Assembly: GCA_013204385.1 (NCBI GenBank)
Contig: JABMNY010000037.1
Coordinates: 1-44,119 of the forward strand
DNA: 44,119 bases
Reading direction: 5' to 3'
Origin: Candidatus Uhrbacteria bacterium
GTDB taxonomy: Bacteria; Patescibacteriota; Patescibacteriia; UBA9934; GWF2-40-263
Positions 8,601 through 16,038 of this stretch are shown here, in pieces. The position numbers and the translations under genes are program-made. Each line of letters starts with the position of its first letter. Positions within the stretch are counted from its first letter, which is position 1. The notes beneath the pieces were generated by a model, which made no database searches, was not told the origin of the DNA, and saw only the letters and a program-made list of their open reading frames with translations.

Positions 8601-11480
8601 GGAACATACGACATGCTTGCGTCCAGTACGTTCTCAATTGATGGAACTGGTGCTTCTAACGTCACAACAACCAGTGGTAACCTTACTCTTTCAACACTTA
8701 CATCAGGTGATCTTGTCGGAAGCTCTGTCGCAGGAATTGATCTTGATGCAGGAACCACATTTGATGTCCTTGCGGCAGGCGTCTTCTCAATTGATGGAAC
8801 AGGTGGAGCATCAAATGTTTCTCTCGTATCAGATAGTGCGGGAGATGATCTGACAATTGGTCTCACAGGAGCAACTGATTCTTCTGTCTTTATTAATTCG
8901 TCTGGAACAGGTGCAGATGCTATTGCACTTACTGCGTCCGCAGGAGGAATTGATATTTCAGCAACGGGTGCATCCGCAGGGGAGGATATCGATATTACAG
9001 CGACTGGATCAAGCATCAATCTTACAAGTACAGAGAATGCTGCAAATTCAATTTTCCTTCTTGCCAATGGTGGAACATCTGAAATACTTCGCATTCAGTC
9101 TCAGCAGGGAACAGATAGTGCCGCGATAGACATAAAATCAATTATTGGAGGAGTTACGTTATCAGGAGGTCTCGCCAGTGCTGATGCAATCAATCTCGTT
9201 ACCACAAATACGGCTGGTGGAATCGATATCGATGCAGGAACAGGTGGTATTGATATTGATACAACAGGAGCAGCAGGAAACATTACAATCAATACAACTT
9301 CATCTGGAGTAAACACGTCCGGGGGCATTACTCTTTCAACAGACACGACAAATGCAGGTGGATTGGGTGGTGCCATTGCCATTAGAGCCCTTTCAACAAC
9401 AGGTACCGGTGGTGGAACGATGGCACTCTCAACAGCAGACGGTCTTATGACGATTAATTCTGGACAGGCATTAGATATAGATTCATCTGGAACACTCTCT
9501 ATTAATGCGACAAATGTGATCAATATCGGAAATGATAACGATCCTCAAAATATTAACATTGGAACAAGTGGTGGACGTACACTTTCCATTGGAAACAACA
9601 CAGCAGTCACAAACGTAACAGGAGATTTCAATGTGACGTTGCCGAATAATCATGGAGCGAGTATTGCAACAGCTGTTACTGCAGGTACGGTAAATGCTTT
9701 GACCATTACAGCTCAGCCAAATAACGATTCTTCAACAGGAGCGTTGGTTCTTGCACTCACTCCTGAAGCAGATGGATCGAACGCTGTAAATGTCACAAAC
9801 ACAGCTCTTTCACTTTCAAACATTACAGGAACGAATGAAGCGGGAGATCGAGTGATTGGTATTGCGATCGGAAACCTGACAAATGGAGCTGGAGCAAATG
9901 ATACAGCACTTTCATTTGGAAATAACTGGGATTTTGACATCGATGCGAGCGGTTCTTTGGAAATCGCCATTGCGGGCGGAATGGAAATTCTCGTAACTGG
10001 TTCCAACTTCCAACCAGCCTCAAATGATGGAAATGCTCTTGGATCAGGGACAAACAAATGGGCTGATTTGTTTCTAGCAGATGGTGGTGTCATGAACTTC
10101 AATAACGGAAACTACACATTGACACATAGTGCCGGACAACTGGCGACAAATGAAGATTTTGATGTCGGGGACGACTTCAGTGTCGAAGGTATTTTGGATA
10201 TTGGATCTCAGGATGTTCTTCCCGATAATGCAACACCAGATGTTACGGCTGGATCTTTCTACACACTTCCAGATCTTACAGGAAATGTTCTGACAGATTT
10301 AAACAACGGAGTTACAGGACAAATTGTTGTTATCGAAACAACGGGAGCCGATACGCTTGATTGTACGGGTGCTGGGTTTGCGTGTGGAGGAGCAGATGTG
10401 ACACTCGGAGCAGGTGATCTTCTTACCTTCATTTATGATGGAACAGATTGGATTTTGTTGAATTGGATGGATCAGAGTGGAACACAAAGTGGAGTCGACC
10501 TTGCGGAGTGGTTTCCTGCGGTAGAACAGGTTGAATCGGGAGACTTACTCGTTGCAAGCGGAACTCCTATTCATGTGGAATCAAGTACTTCTGCGTATCA
10601 ACGTGGACTCATGGGAGTTGTAACGACTCAACCTGGACTTATTTTGGGGTCAGAAGGAGAATCAACATTCTCAGCTCTTGTGGCTCTTGCAGGACGTGTG
10701 CCAGTGAAGGTTTCTTCGGAAAATGGAGTGATCCAAATCGGTGATTATCTTACAAGCTCGGCGACACTTCCGGGATACGCGATGAAGGCAACCGCAGTGG
10801 GTCCTGTCATCGGAATGGCGATGGAAAACTTTTCAGAGGAAACAGGTCAGATTATCGTGAAGGTAGATAACATGTGGTACAGCCCTATTTCAGAAAGTTC
10901 AGATCTGCAAGGCGGAAATAATACTGTTGTTCAAATAGTGAGTGCTGAGTCCATTACCGCTTCTAATGCAGTATTCAGTGGATCAGTTACAGTCGAAGAA
11001 CACCTCTATGGATCTCATGATGTAGCAGGTCGTATTCGTATGGCTTCTGAGGAAACACAGGTTCGTGTCACATTTGAAACACCATACGCCTATCAACCAA
11101 TTGTCACGTTCAGCTCACGATCAAACTCCTCTGATGCGCGAGAGGCATGGATTAGCAATGAGGATGAGACTGGATTTACACTCAATCGACCTGAATCATC
11201 TTCCGGAGCCCAAGTTGAGTTCAACTGGATTGCGATTGGAGTTGAAGACGCGCAGGTAACGGTCTCAGATTTGAATGATGGTTGGGTTTCTATCTCTGTG
11301 ACAGATACACACGGTCCATCTGCTCCAGCACCTGTGATTCCAGTCTTAGTGATTGATGAGGGGGTTGTGGAAGAGGCTGTTGTTGAAGAAGTTATCACAG
11401 AGGAAGTTCCCGTGACTGAAGAGGCTGTTGTTGAAGAAGTTATCACAGAGGAAATCGTTCTTGTGGAAACAACGCTTTAA
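5685..11480 (+). CDS. Giant repetitive secreted surface protein (tail-fibre-like/adhesin-like)
   Basis: 1931 residues. There is a signal peptide (1-34, ending 'SIANAQ'). The N-terminal module (~35-200: 'IGYNGRLFNASGTAL', 'LAPRVRVTKTPYSIF', then 'YYDTDTNDLKWYNGTSW') resembles N-terminal parts of phage-tail-collar or fibre-like bacterial surface proteins. The centre (~210-1590) is Ser/Thr/Gly/Asp-rich with short beta repeats such as 'FSIDGTGASNVTTTSGNLTL'. These suggest a long beta-solenoid. The C-terminal module (~1600-1740: 'GVDLAEWFPAVE', 'LAGRVPVKVSSENG', 'GDYLTSSATLPGYAMKA') is the type often found next to fibre tips. An Ig-like region and an acidic tail (EEVVEEVITEE repeats) follow. No TM or sortase anchor is seen. 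The likely role is attachment or a surface coat, perhaps of host contact; that is inference. A strong terminator follows. Confidence 0.8.
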   Translation: MRTAKIFLHMFVGISMVFYTLAIGLLITPSIANAQTVGAPATIGYNGRLFNASGTALSGTYYFWFDVESAITAGTNLASNVQGFADADGDGVVDSGETAITVTNGFFTVEIPIGADVADFANNVWLEMKVHTADSVGSAETLAPRVRVTKTPYSIFTQAIENSSADPTVAFGGRMYYDTDTNDLKWYNGTSWLGLASNLDTAYNNFGATAAKITVDAAQSQTGGFEIESSVTTNVIIDLQSTGDFVVQDAGSTWAQFTDAQAFDIDGTGAISLDADAASNFSTSVGALTLSTSAGGTASSVIIQSLDTSSDAIYLDADGATASGIYLDAYDVTTNTAGTIIMDAGSYMQINTYGAAGPGSAGLDVNVGSTGTVAISTVDGAISINAGGSGAATLSAASGDVSLDTTTSSRTITIGDSDFARTINIGEGTGADTMNFGTGADLFNFVSTETTNDITDITFDSLTTANGIDYTVDGLTTGRAFYLTHTGTMSGALWSTETTGAWTGEIWNYDDTGNAAWTGNVIDIDSGTGAATGDFINLNIEAGATGAQALVVANAAASTVDLISISSTGAITTTGVDGLSLAFTTGDGTNPTNALMRGTLTSGGTAAGDIAVGLLLDLASTAGGTDTAIDIENTAGWDFDLDLQNDLTITNVTNNQLTFTENALSLTFDYGQDASTIRLETVSDLDLESTADGADALTLTSTAGGIDISATGASAGEDIDITATGSSINLTSTESAANSIYLHANGGINENIKLEASQGVDATTIAILANTGGITLQAGLPSSDAINLTTTNIGGGIDVDSGTGGFIVDSTGVFSLDGVGASNVTTASGNLTLATTTTGSLILNGVALVDVNAGANLDIDVTGTYDMLASSTFSIDGTGASNVTTTSGNLTLSTLTSGDLVGNSVAGIDLDAGTTFDVLAAGTFSIDGTGASNVTTTSGNLSLSTLTSGSLVLDGVALVDLNAGANLDIDVTGTYDMLASSTFSIDGTGASNVTTTSGNLTLSTLTSGDLVGSSVAGIDLDAGTTFDVLAAGVFSIDGTGGASNVSLVSDSAGDDLTIGLTGATDSSVFINSSGTGADAIALTASAGGIDISATGASAGEDIDITATGSSINLTSTENAANSIFLLANGGTSEILRIQSQQGTDSAAIDIKSIIGGVTLSGGLASADAINLVTTNTAGGIDIDAGTGGIDIDTTGAAGNITINTTSSGVNTSGGITLSTDTTNAGGLGGAIAIRALSTTGTGGGTMALSTADGLMTINSGQALDIDSSGTLSINATNVINIGNDNDPQNINIGTSGGRTLSIGNNTAVTNVTGDFNVTLPNNHGASIATAVTAGTVNALTITAQPNNDSSTGALVLALTPEADGSNAVNVTNTALSLSNITGTNEAGDRVIGIAIGNLTNGAGANDTALSFGNNWDFDIDASGSLEIAIAGGMEILVTGSNFQPASNDGNALGSGTNKWADLFLADGGVMNFNNGNYTLTHSAGQLATNEDFDVGDDFSVEGILDIGSQDVLPDNATPDVTAGSFYTLPDLTGNVLTDLNNGVTGQIVVIETTGADTLDCTGAGFACGGADVTLGAGDLLTFIYDGTDWILLNWMDQSGTQSGVDLAEWFPAVEQVESGDLLVASGTPIHVESSTSAYQRGLMGVVTTQPGLILGSEGESTFSALVALAGRVPVKVSSENGVIQIGDYLTSSATLPGYAMKATAVGPVIGMAMENFSEETGQIIVKVDNMWYSPISESSDLQGGNNTVVQIVSAESITASNAVFSGSVTVEEHLYGSHDVAGRIRMASEETQVRVTFETPYAYQPIVTFSSRSNSSDAREAWISNEDETGFTLNRPESSSGAQVEFNWIAIGVEDAQVTVSDLNDGWVSISVTDTHGPSAPAPVIPVLVIDEGVVEEAVVEEVITEEVPVTEEAVVEEVITEEIVLVETTL
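7791..7903 (+). repeat. 113-bp direct repeat, copy A (within the giant surface gene)
   Basis: This segment, encoding 'AGGIDISATGASAGEDIDIT' and onward, recurs at 8940-9052 with only a handful of mismatches, 1149 bp downstream. The shared DNA shows internal duplication in the coding region. Confidence 0.85.
8101..8810 (+). repeat. Tandem repeat array in the giant surface gene, alternating ~52/58-residue units
   Basis: Five units begin with an F-S-[IL]-D-G-[TV]-G block near 8128, 8305, 8458, 8632 and 8790. Spacings alternate between about 153-156 and 174-177 bp, so the higher-order period is about 327-330 bp. Two of these double units are close to identical at the DNA level, which points to unequal recombination. 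Confidence 0.8.
8940..9052 (+). repeat. 113-bp direct repeat, copy B (within the giant surface gene)
   Basis: This is the second copy of the segment at 7791-7903. Its differences are mainly silent, for example GATATTGATATT versus GATATCGATATT. Confidence 0.85.
11370..11453 (+). repeat. 36-bp direct repeat encoding the acidic C-terminal tail
   Basis: The segment at 11370-11405 is repeated exactly at 11418-11453. Each copy encodes an EEAVVEEVITEE block at the end of the giant surface protein. Confidence 0.9.
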
Positions 11481-11490
11481 AAAGAAGAGC

Positions 11491-11524
11491 AAAAACGAGA
11501 TCTCCTTTGGAGATCTCGTTTTTT
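11491..11524 (+). terminator. Rho-independent terminator after the giant surface gene
   Basis: A ten-base stem CGAGATCTCC/GGAGATCTCG (496-505/509-518 of this kilobase) has a TTT loop. It is extended by an A-run/T-run pairing and followed by TTTTTT. It lies 10 bases after the stop codon. Confidence 0.93.
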
Positions 11525-11565
11525 ATTTCTTGCTTTTACCCACATCTAAACTTGTGAGCCCTGTA

Positions 11566-11594
11566 TTGATCAGGTAAGATAACCAGCGTATTTA
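11566..11594 (+). promoter_or_regulatory. Promoter for the small membrane protein gene (leaderless layout)
   Basis: TTGATC (11566-11571), a 17-base spacer and TATTTA (11589-11594). The ATG at 11605 begins 10 bases after the -10 box, so transcription would start at or within a few bases of the start codon. The same -35 hexamer is used by the tRNA-Leu promoter at 25275. Confidence 0.6.
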
Positions 11595-11604
11595 CTCTAT
11601 TTTT

Positions 11605-12087
11605 ATGGCTATTGAATCAAAAATGAATCGCGGTCCCATTGGTCGTCCTCAGCAAGGAGGGGAACGGAAGAAGCTTGGCGGATGGGGGGTGATTACTATT
11701 CTTCTTTTCATCGCACTCATTGGGGGGGCGTGGTTTTACTTTAGGGAGAATCAGCTTATGACAACTGATTCTTCGACAGGGATTACACAGACAGAAGGAT
11801 CACAAGAGGGAGGATACCAGGCAGTTTTTCTTGATAATGGGCAGGTCTATTTTGGAAAGCTGGAACAGACGAAGAAGGATTTTTATATTCTGACAGATGT
11901 CTATTATCTTCAATCAGGGATTGCGATTGATCAAGATGCAAATTTGTCTCTCATGAAGCTTGGAAGTGAGGCGCATGGTCCAAAAGACCGAATGGAAATC
12001 AATGTGAGTCATATCCTATTTTATGAAGATATGAAAGATGATTCGAAGGTTGTTCAAGCTATTCAACAATACACCTCTAATAAATAA
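11605..12087 (+). CDS. Hypothetical single-pass membrane protein
   Basis: 160 residues, family not recognised. A polar, basic N-terminus (1-28) is followed by one transmembrane helix (~30-47, 'GVITILLFIALIGGAWFYF') and an external domain of about 110 residues. That domain contains 'AVFLDNGQVYFGKLEQTKKDFYILTDVYYL' in two beta-strand-like blocks. The N-terminus is cytoplasmic by the positive-inside rule. It is 14 bases upstream of the polytopic TPR gene, so the two are probably one transcript. No Shine-Dalgarno site is seen, and the start is supported by the promoter immediately upstream. Confidence 0.75.
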   Translation: MAIESKMNRGPIGRPQQGGERKKLGGWGVITILLFIALIGGAWFYFRENQLMTTDSSTGITQTEGSQEGGYQAVFLDNGQVYFGKLEQTKKDFYILTDVYYLQSGIAIDQDANLSLMKLGSEAHGPKDRMEINVSHILFYEDMKDDSKVVQAIQQYTSNK

Positions 12088-12101
12088 CCACTTATTTTAC
12101 T

Positions 12102-14594
12102 ATGTCTTCTATTGCTGAATTAGGAAATCGTGGTCAAAACATAGATCTTTTTGGACTCGTTACGCGTTGGGCGACCTATCTCCTATTTTTTCTTGTTCCA
12201 ATCTTCTTCCTCCCATGGACCACAAATGTCCTTGAGAACAATAAGCAATTGTTATTTGTTGTGCTGATTGTTATCGGGCTCGTTGCGTGGCTTGGTCAAA
12301 TGGTCGTAACAAAAACATTTACGTTTAAGTCTGGCTGGTTCAATCTCGTTCCAGGGTTTTATGTTCTTGCTGTGCTGATTGCCTCGTTTACTTCCTTGGC
12401 AGGATATCAGACATGGGTAGGTCAATCTGCGCAGGAGTATGTCAGTTTCTTATCGATCGCGCTTTTTATTGTCCTATTTTATTTGCTTCTCAATACTGCG
12501 CAAGACACGCTTTTGCAGAGGAATGTGCTTATGGCACTATTCCTTTCTGCTGGTATTTCTGGCTTGATTACACTTCTTGGGATGTTTAATGTGGTGCATC
12601 TCCCATTTGAGTTTGCGCAATCGATTGGATTCAATACGATCGGGACAATGAATGGGTTTGTTTCATTCATGACGGTCATGATGTTCATAGGGCTTGCGAT
12701 GTGGCTTGTCTCTCAAGAGGGGCGGGATCGTGTCATTCCGTTAGGTGGTGGTGGCGTGTTTCTTCGTGTCCTTATTGTGCTCGTGACACTTGTGAATCTT
12801 CTCGGATTGATTGCGCTCGATTTTTGGGTTTTTTGGCTCATTAATATCGTGGGTGTTCTCCTACTGGGAACATTTGTGTTTATCCAGTCACAAGAATTTC
12901 CGAATATGCGGCGATTTGCGCTCCCGCTACTTGTGTTGTTTATGAGTATCTTGTTCTTGTTTCTCCCGACGCCACTTCATCTCAATCTTCCAATTGTCGT
13001 CTCTCCAAGTTATGGAACCAGTTGGAATATTACGAAGCAGGTTCTCTCTTCTGATACGTCAAATTTGCTTTTCGGATCTGGTCCGGGTACGTATTTATAT
13101 GATTATTTGCTGTATAAGCCCGTTGGTGTCAATGCATCTCAGTTTTGGTCTTTGCGATTTGATCGAGCTAAGAGTGATTTAATGACAACCCTTGGAACGC
13201 TTGGAGTGGTTGGAACTTTTTTCTGGGTGGTACTCATGTTATGGGTGGGGGTGAAGGCTGTGGGCAGGTTAGTATTTGAGCGAGACCATGAAGAATGGAA
13301 GATGACCTATGTCCTCTTTACTGGATGGGCCGTCCTCCTTTTGACGCACGTTCTTTATTCATCAAACTTTACCATGACGTTTTTGCTCTGGGGATTTACG
13401 GGTCTCCTCGCGTCAAAAGTGTCTCTGAAATTTTGGAAGAGCGATTTTTCTCGTTCCCCACGACTAGGTCTCGTGACATCATTTGCCTTTGCGATTGTGG
13501 CAGTCATGGTCGTAGCGTCTTTATTTGTTACAGGATCTCGTTATGCGGCTGAGGTTGCATTTGCAACAGCTGTTGAACTTGATACTTCGGGTGAAGGTTC
13601 GATTGACGAAGTAATTGCACAGCTCAATCGTGCCGTACTATTTAATGGGTTGAGTGATGTGTATGAGCGGAACTTAAGCTCGGCGTATTTAATGAAAGCT
13701 CGAGAGTTGATCGCTGCTTCATCGGAATCTGAACGCACATCTGAACAAACACAAGTGATTGTAGATATGGTTACAGCATCTGTTTCTGCGGCAGCACGTG
13801 CAACAGAAATTGAGCCAAGCTATGTTTCGAACTGGGTTATGCGTGGCTCAATTTATCGTGATCTTATGAGTTTTGCGCAAGGAGCAGAAGATCTTGCGGC
13901 TCAGTCCTTCCTAAATGCTATTTCGCTTGAGCCAAATAATCCACTTCACCGAACGAATCTTGGGCGTGTGTATCTTACTGTTGCAGATCGAGCACGGAGC
14001 CTGAAGTCTGCGGAAGATCCAGAACTTGCCGCGCAGGCCTCAGAGCAAGAGGTGACACTTCTTGCATCTGCAGAAGCGATGTTTTTAAAGGCAACAGAGC
14101 TGAAGTCAGACTATTTGCCAGCACATTACTATTTGGCTGCAACATATGAACGAGAAGGAAAACTTGAGCAAGCAGCCGCTCGCCTTGTTGCGCTGAGAAA
14201 CAATAATCCAACAGATATTGGTCTTGCGTTTCAATTGTCACAAATGTTGATCCGGTTAGAAGAATACGAGATCGCACAGCAAGAATTGGAACGCATTGTT
14301 GCATTGAATCCGAATTACTCGAATGCCCTTTGGTACTTGGCTTCGATGTATGAAATTTCAGGGGAACGAGAGAAAGCGATTGAGATTATTAAACAAGTCG
14401 TGGTTCTCAATCCATCGAATGACGTCGCAAAGGCACGTCTTGTGCGTCTGAAATCAGGAGAATCAACAACAGGGATTCCTGAACCAATTCAATCAGGACA
14501 GAGTGGGTCCATCGAAGTGGATGCAGGAGAAGTTGTTGAAGAAGTTTCGATCGAAGGGGAATCGGTCCCTGTAGAAGAGACGCCAGGCACATAA
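12102..14594 (+). CDS. Polytopic membrane protein with C-terminal TPR domain (O-antigen-ligase-like/TPR)
   Basis: 830 residues. The N-terminal ~480 residues contain about 12 hydrophobic helices, for example 'YLLFFLVPIFFLPW', 'LLFVVLIVIGLVAWLG' and 'LLVLFMSILFLFL'. A large loop before the last helices includes 'LLFGSGPGTYLYDYLLYKP', which resembles the G-G-P-x-Y part of the Wzy/WaaL O-antigen ligase loop. The C-terminal part (~560-790) has several tetratricopeptide repeats, such as 'PNNPLHRTNLGRVYL', 'LPAHYYLAATYEREGKLEQA' and 'SNALWYLASMYEISGEREKA', then an acidic tail. This architecture is typical of Patescibacteria surface polysaccharide or glycosylation proteins. Ligase activity is inferred from the fold only. 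Confidence 0.75.
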   Translation: MSSIAELGNRGQNIDLFGLVTRWATYLLFFLVPIFFLPWTTNVLENNKQLLFVVLIVIGLVAWLGQMVVTKTFTFKSGWFNLVPGFYVLAVLIASFTSLAGYQTWVGQSAQEYVSFLSIALFIVLFYLLLNTAQDTLLQRNVLMALFLSAGISGLITLLGMFNVVHLPFEFAQSIGFNTIGTMNGFVSFMTVMMFIGLAMWLVSQEGRDRVIPLGGGGVFLRVLIVLVTLVNLLGLIALDFWVFWLINIVGVLLLGTFVFIQSQEFPNMRRFALPLLVLFMSILFLFLPTPLHLNLPIVVSPSYGTSWNITKQVLSSDTSNLLFGSGPGTYLYDYLLYKPVGVNASQFWSLRFDRAKSDLMTTLGTLGVVGTFFWVVLMLWVGVKAVGRLVFERDHEEWKMTYVLFTGWAVLLLTHVLYSSNFTMTFLLWGFTGLLASKVSLKFWKSDFSRSPRLGLVTSFAFAIVAVMVVASLFVTGSRYAAEVAFATAVELDTSGEGSIDEVIAQLNRAVLFNGLSDVYERNLSSAYLMKARELIAASSESERTSEQTQVIVDMVTASVSAAARATEIEPSYVSNWVMRGSIYRDLMSFAQGAEDLAAQSFLNAISLEPNNPLHRTNLGRVYLTVADRARSLKSAEDPELAAQASEQEVTLLASAEAMFLKATELKSDYLPAHYYLAATYEREGKLEQAAARLVALRNNNPTDIGLAFQLSQMLIRLEEYEIAQQELERIVALNPNYSNALWYLASMYEISGEREKAIEIIKQVVVLNPSNDVAKARLVRLKSGESTTGIPEPIQSGQSGSIEVDAGEVVEEVSIEGESVPVEETPGT

Positions 14595-14600
14595 AGAGAA

Positions 14601-14638
14601 AAAAATAGACGAGGCTTACGCCCTGTCTATTTTTTTTT
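14601..14638. terminator. Bidirectional terminator between convergent genes
   Basis: AAAATAGAC (602-610) pairs with GTCTATTTT (625-633), with an inner GGC/GCC pairing. There are A-runs on one side and T-runs on the other. It serves the plus-strand TPR gene and overlaps the last codons (poly-Lys, TAG at 14629-14627) of the minus-strand DHH gene. Confidence 0.9.
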
Positions 14639-15766
14639 GAGTTGTTCGGCTATGGCTGGAATAAGTTCTTGTTCGACTTGGACAATATTTTTCTTAATAA
14701 TACACAATCGAACTTCTTCTCGTGTCCCTGATGCATTGAACCCCTTACAAAGTTCAATGACATCAATCGGACGTTCTCCTCGGACAATGACACAAACGTT
14801 TCGTTCTGCGTTTTCATACAAAAGTACGACGACTCGTGCCTGAGGAGATGAGGCGATCAGTTCATCAATAACGTCAGGAAGATCTTCTTCTTGTGCCCCT
14901 GCGTGTATAAAGTCTTGGTGCGAGAGAAGTGTCCAAACGATTTTCGCCTCCTCGTCCGCCTTCAAGCGAGCAAGAGCGCGACCCCAGAGTCGCAAGGTTT
15001 GAACGGAACGTGTGCGGTACAGTCGCTGAACGATGTCTTCGCGCCTGGCTCCTTTGGCCATGAGTTTACTTGCTGTTTGTAATGTTTTTGGAGTGACGTT
15101 TTTCGTTTTGAAACTTTTTGTTTTTGCAATCATTCCTGTGAGAAATGCCGTGGCGACCTCTTCATCGATCAGTCCTGGTTCGATTGCCTCAATCAGGTCA
15201 TGACAGACTTCCCCACAGGCACTTGCTGTTAAGTCGACTGCATTGATTTGTCCGTAATGCTCGTTTTCTGGAGCGTGGTCAATGTTGATGACGGGGGTGC
15301 GAAAAAAGAAATCGGGATTCTCTGAATAGAGATGCGCGCAAGACTCGTAGTCAGGGGAACCGATACAGATAATAAGATCGAATCGATAACCACTAGAACT
15401 TGTGCGCACATCTTTCTGGTCCCAAAATCCTTTTTTTGGAGAAAGGTAGACGAAAAGCTTATCTTGTTTGAGTTCGTAGGTCAGGCTGTCAACTTTTGTT
15501 TTTGTTGCATCGAGTTCGATAACGAATTGGCGGAGGTTATCGAGTTTAGTGTGGACCAGGTCATGTCCTGGCAAAAACTGGAGATTGCTTGGGACAGCCC
15601 CATCGGCTGCCACAATCGTTGCGTCCTTCTCTAACTTCTTGAGAACTTTTGCAAGACCGATCGCGGTGGCATAGGCATCAGCTCCACCACCCGAGGGAAC
15701 ACAAATAAGGGGGCGAGTACTTCGCCGAAATGCTTCTAAAATCTGTTGTGACTGCTTAAGGGCCAT
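14627..15766 (-). CDS. DHH-superfamily phosphoesterase-like protein with degenerate active site
   Basis: 379 residues. The overall order matches nanoRNase/RecJ-type DHH-DHHA1 proteins. There is an N-terminal nucleotide-fold start ('PLICVPSGGGADAYATAIGL', ~19-38), a central 'VINIDHAPENEHYGQIN' block, then 'TAFLTGMIAKTKSFKTKNVT' and a C-terminal DHHA1-like region ('RVVVLLYENAERNVCVIVRG'). Key metal ligands are changed. The DHH triad reads DHA, the first Asp of motif I is Gly, the Asp of the T-D-T-G-S-F motif is Lys, and the glycine-rich GGGH motif near the end is not present. The family cleaves short RNAs or cyclic dinucleotides using these residues, so this copy is probably not catalytic and may bind a nucleotide. 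An ~129-bp palindromic repeat occupies its leader. Confidence 0.8.
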   Translation of the reverse strand: MALKQSQQILEAFRRSTRPLICVPSGGGADAYATAIGLAKVLKKLEKDATIVAADGAVPSNLQFLPGHDLVHTKLDNLRQFVIELDATKTKVDSLTYELKQDKLFVYLSPKKGFWDQKDVRTSSSGYRFDLIICIGSPDYESCAHLYSENPDFFFRTPVINIDHAPENEHYGQINAVDLTASACGEVCHDLIEAIEPGLIDEEVATAFLTGMIAKTKSFKTKNVTPKTLQTASKLMAKGARREDIVQRLYRTRSVQTLRLWGRALARLKADEEAKIVWTLLSHQDFIHAGAQEEDLPDVIDELIASSPQARVVVLLYENAERNVCVIVRGERPIDVIELCKGFNASGTREEVRLCIIKKNIVQVEQELIPAIAEQLKKK

Positions 15767-15787
15767 GCGAGTTTGTAAATTTGATGA

Positions 15788-15916
15788 GAGACTTCTCTAA
15801 AAAGTGATGGATTTTCGTTGAACGGGCTGCTGAAACGTGAACCCTACTAAAACGTAGGGAGAACGAATTCAGCGGGCGCCCGTGAAACGAAAAGACGCAC
15901 TTTTTAGAGGGGTCTC
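15788..15916 (-). repeat. Palindromic repeat element, copy 1 (ERIC-like or structured RNA)
   Basis: 129 bp, reading in the minus direction toward the DHH gene, whose ATG is 21 bases further on. It folds end to end: an outer stem GAGAC/GTCTC, then CTCTAAAAAGTG/CACTTTTTAGAG, then TTTTCGTT/AACGAAAA, ACGGGC/GCCCGT and GCTGAA/TTCAGC. A terminal hairpin CCCTAC/GTAGGG closes it. The core is shared with copies at 23942-24069 and 29229-29356. It is not a recognised RNA family. Confidence 0.93.
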
Positions 15917-15922
15917 ATTATA
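15917..15922 (-). promoter_or_regulatory. Consensus -10 box abutting palindromic repeat copy 1
   Basis: The minus strand reads TATAAT at 15922-15917, immediately outside the repeat. Initiation 6-7 bases downstream would start the RNA at the first bases of the element. The -35 region is weak, so this is a tentative promoter. Confidence 0.4.
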
Positions 15923-16000
15923 TGTTACTTATCTTCAACAATCATGGGCAAGGAGCTAACTTACCGTCTTTTTGAGGGGGCGTCAAGGGTTGAATCAAAG

Positions 16001-16026
16001 AAAAACCACCCTTAAAGAAGAGTGGT
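16001..16026 (-). terminator. Rho-independent terminator of the MopE/FG-GAP lipoprotein gene
   Basis: On the minus strand, ACCACTCTT pairs with AAGGGTGGT (one G-T wobble) and is followed by TTTTT. It lies 12 bases after the stop codon. The stretch 15921-16000 holds no gene that can be supported. Confidence 0.85.
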
Positions 16027-16038
16027 ACGTAAACTAGG

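Noticed and set aside
7904-9094. Minus-strand open frame of 396 codons inside the giant surface gene
   Set aside because: It is the mirror of the Ser/Thr/Gly-rich repeats, with a Pro/Val/Ser-rich low-complexity product and no signal or domain. The plus-strand protein is clearly real.
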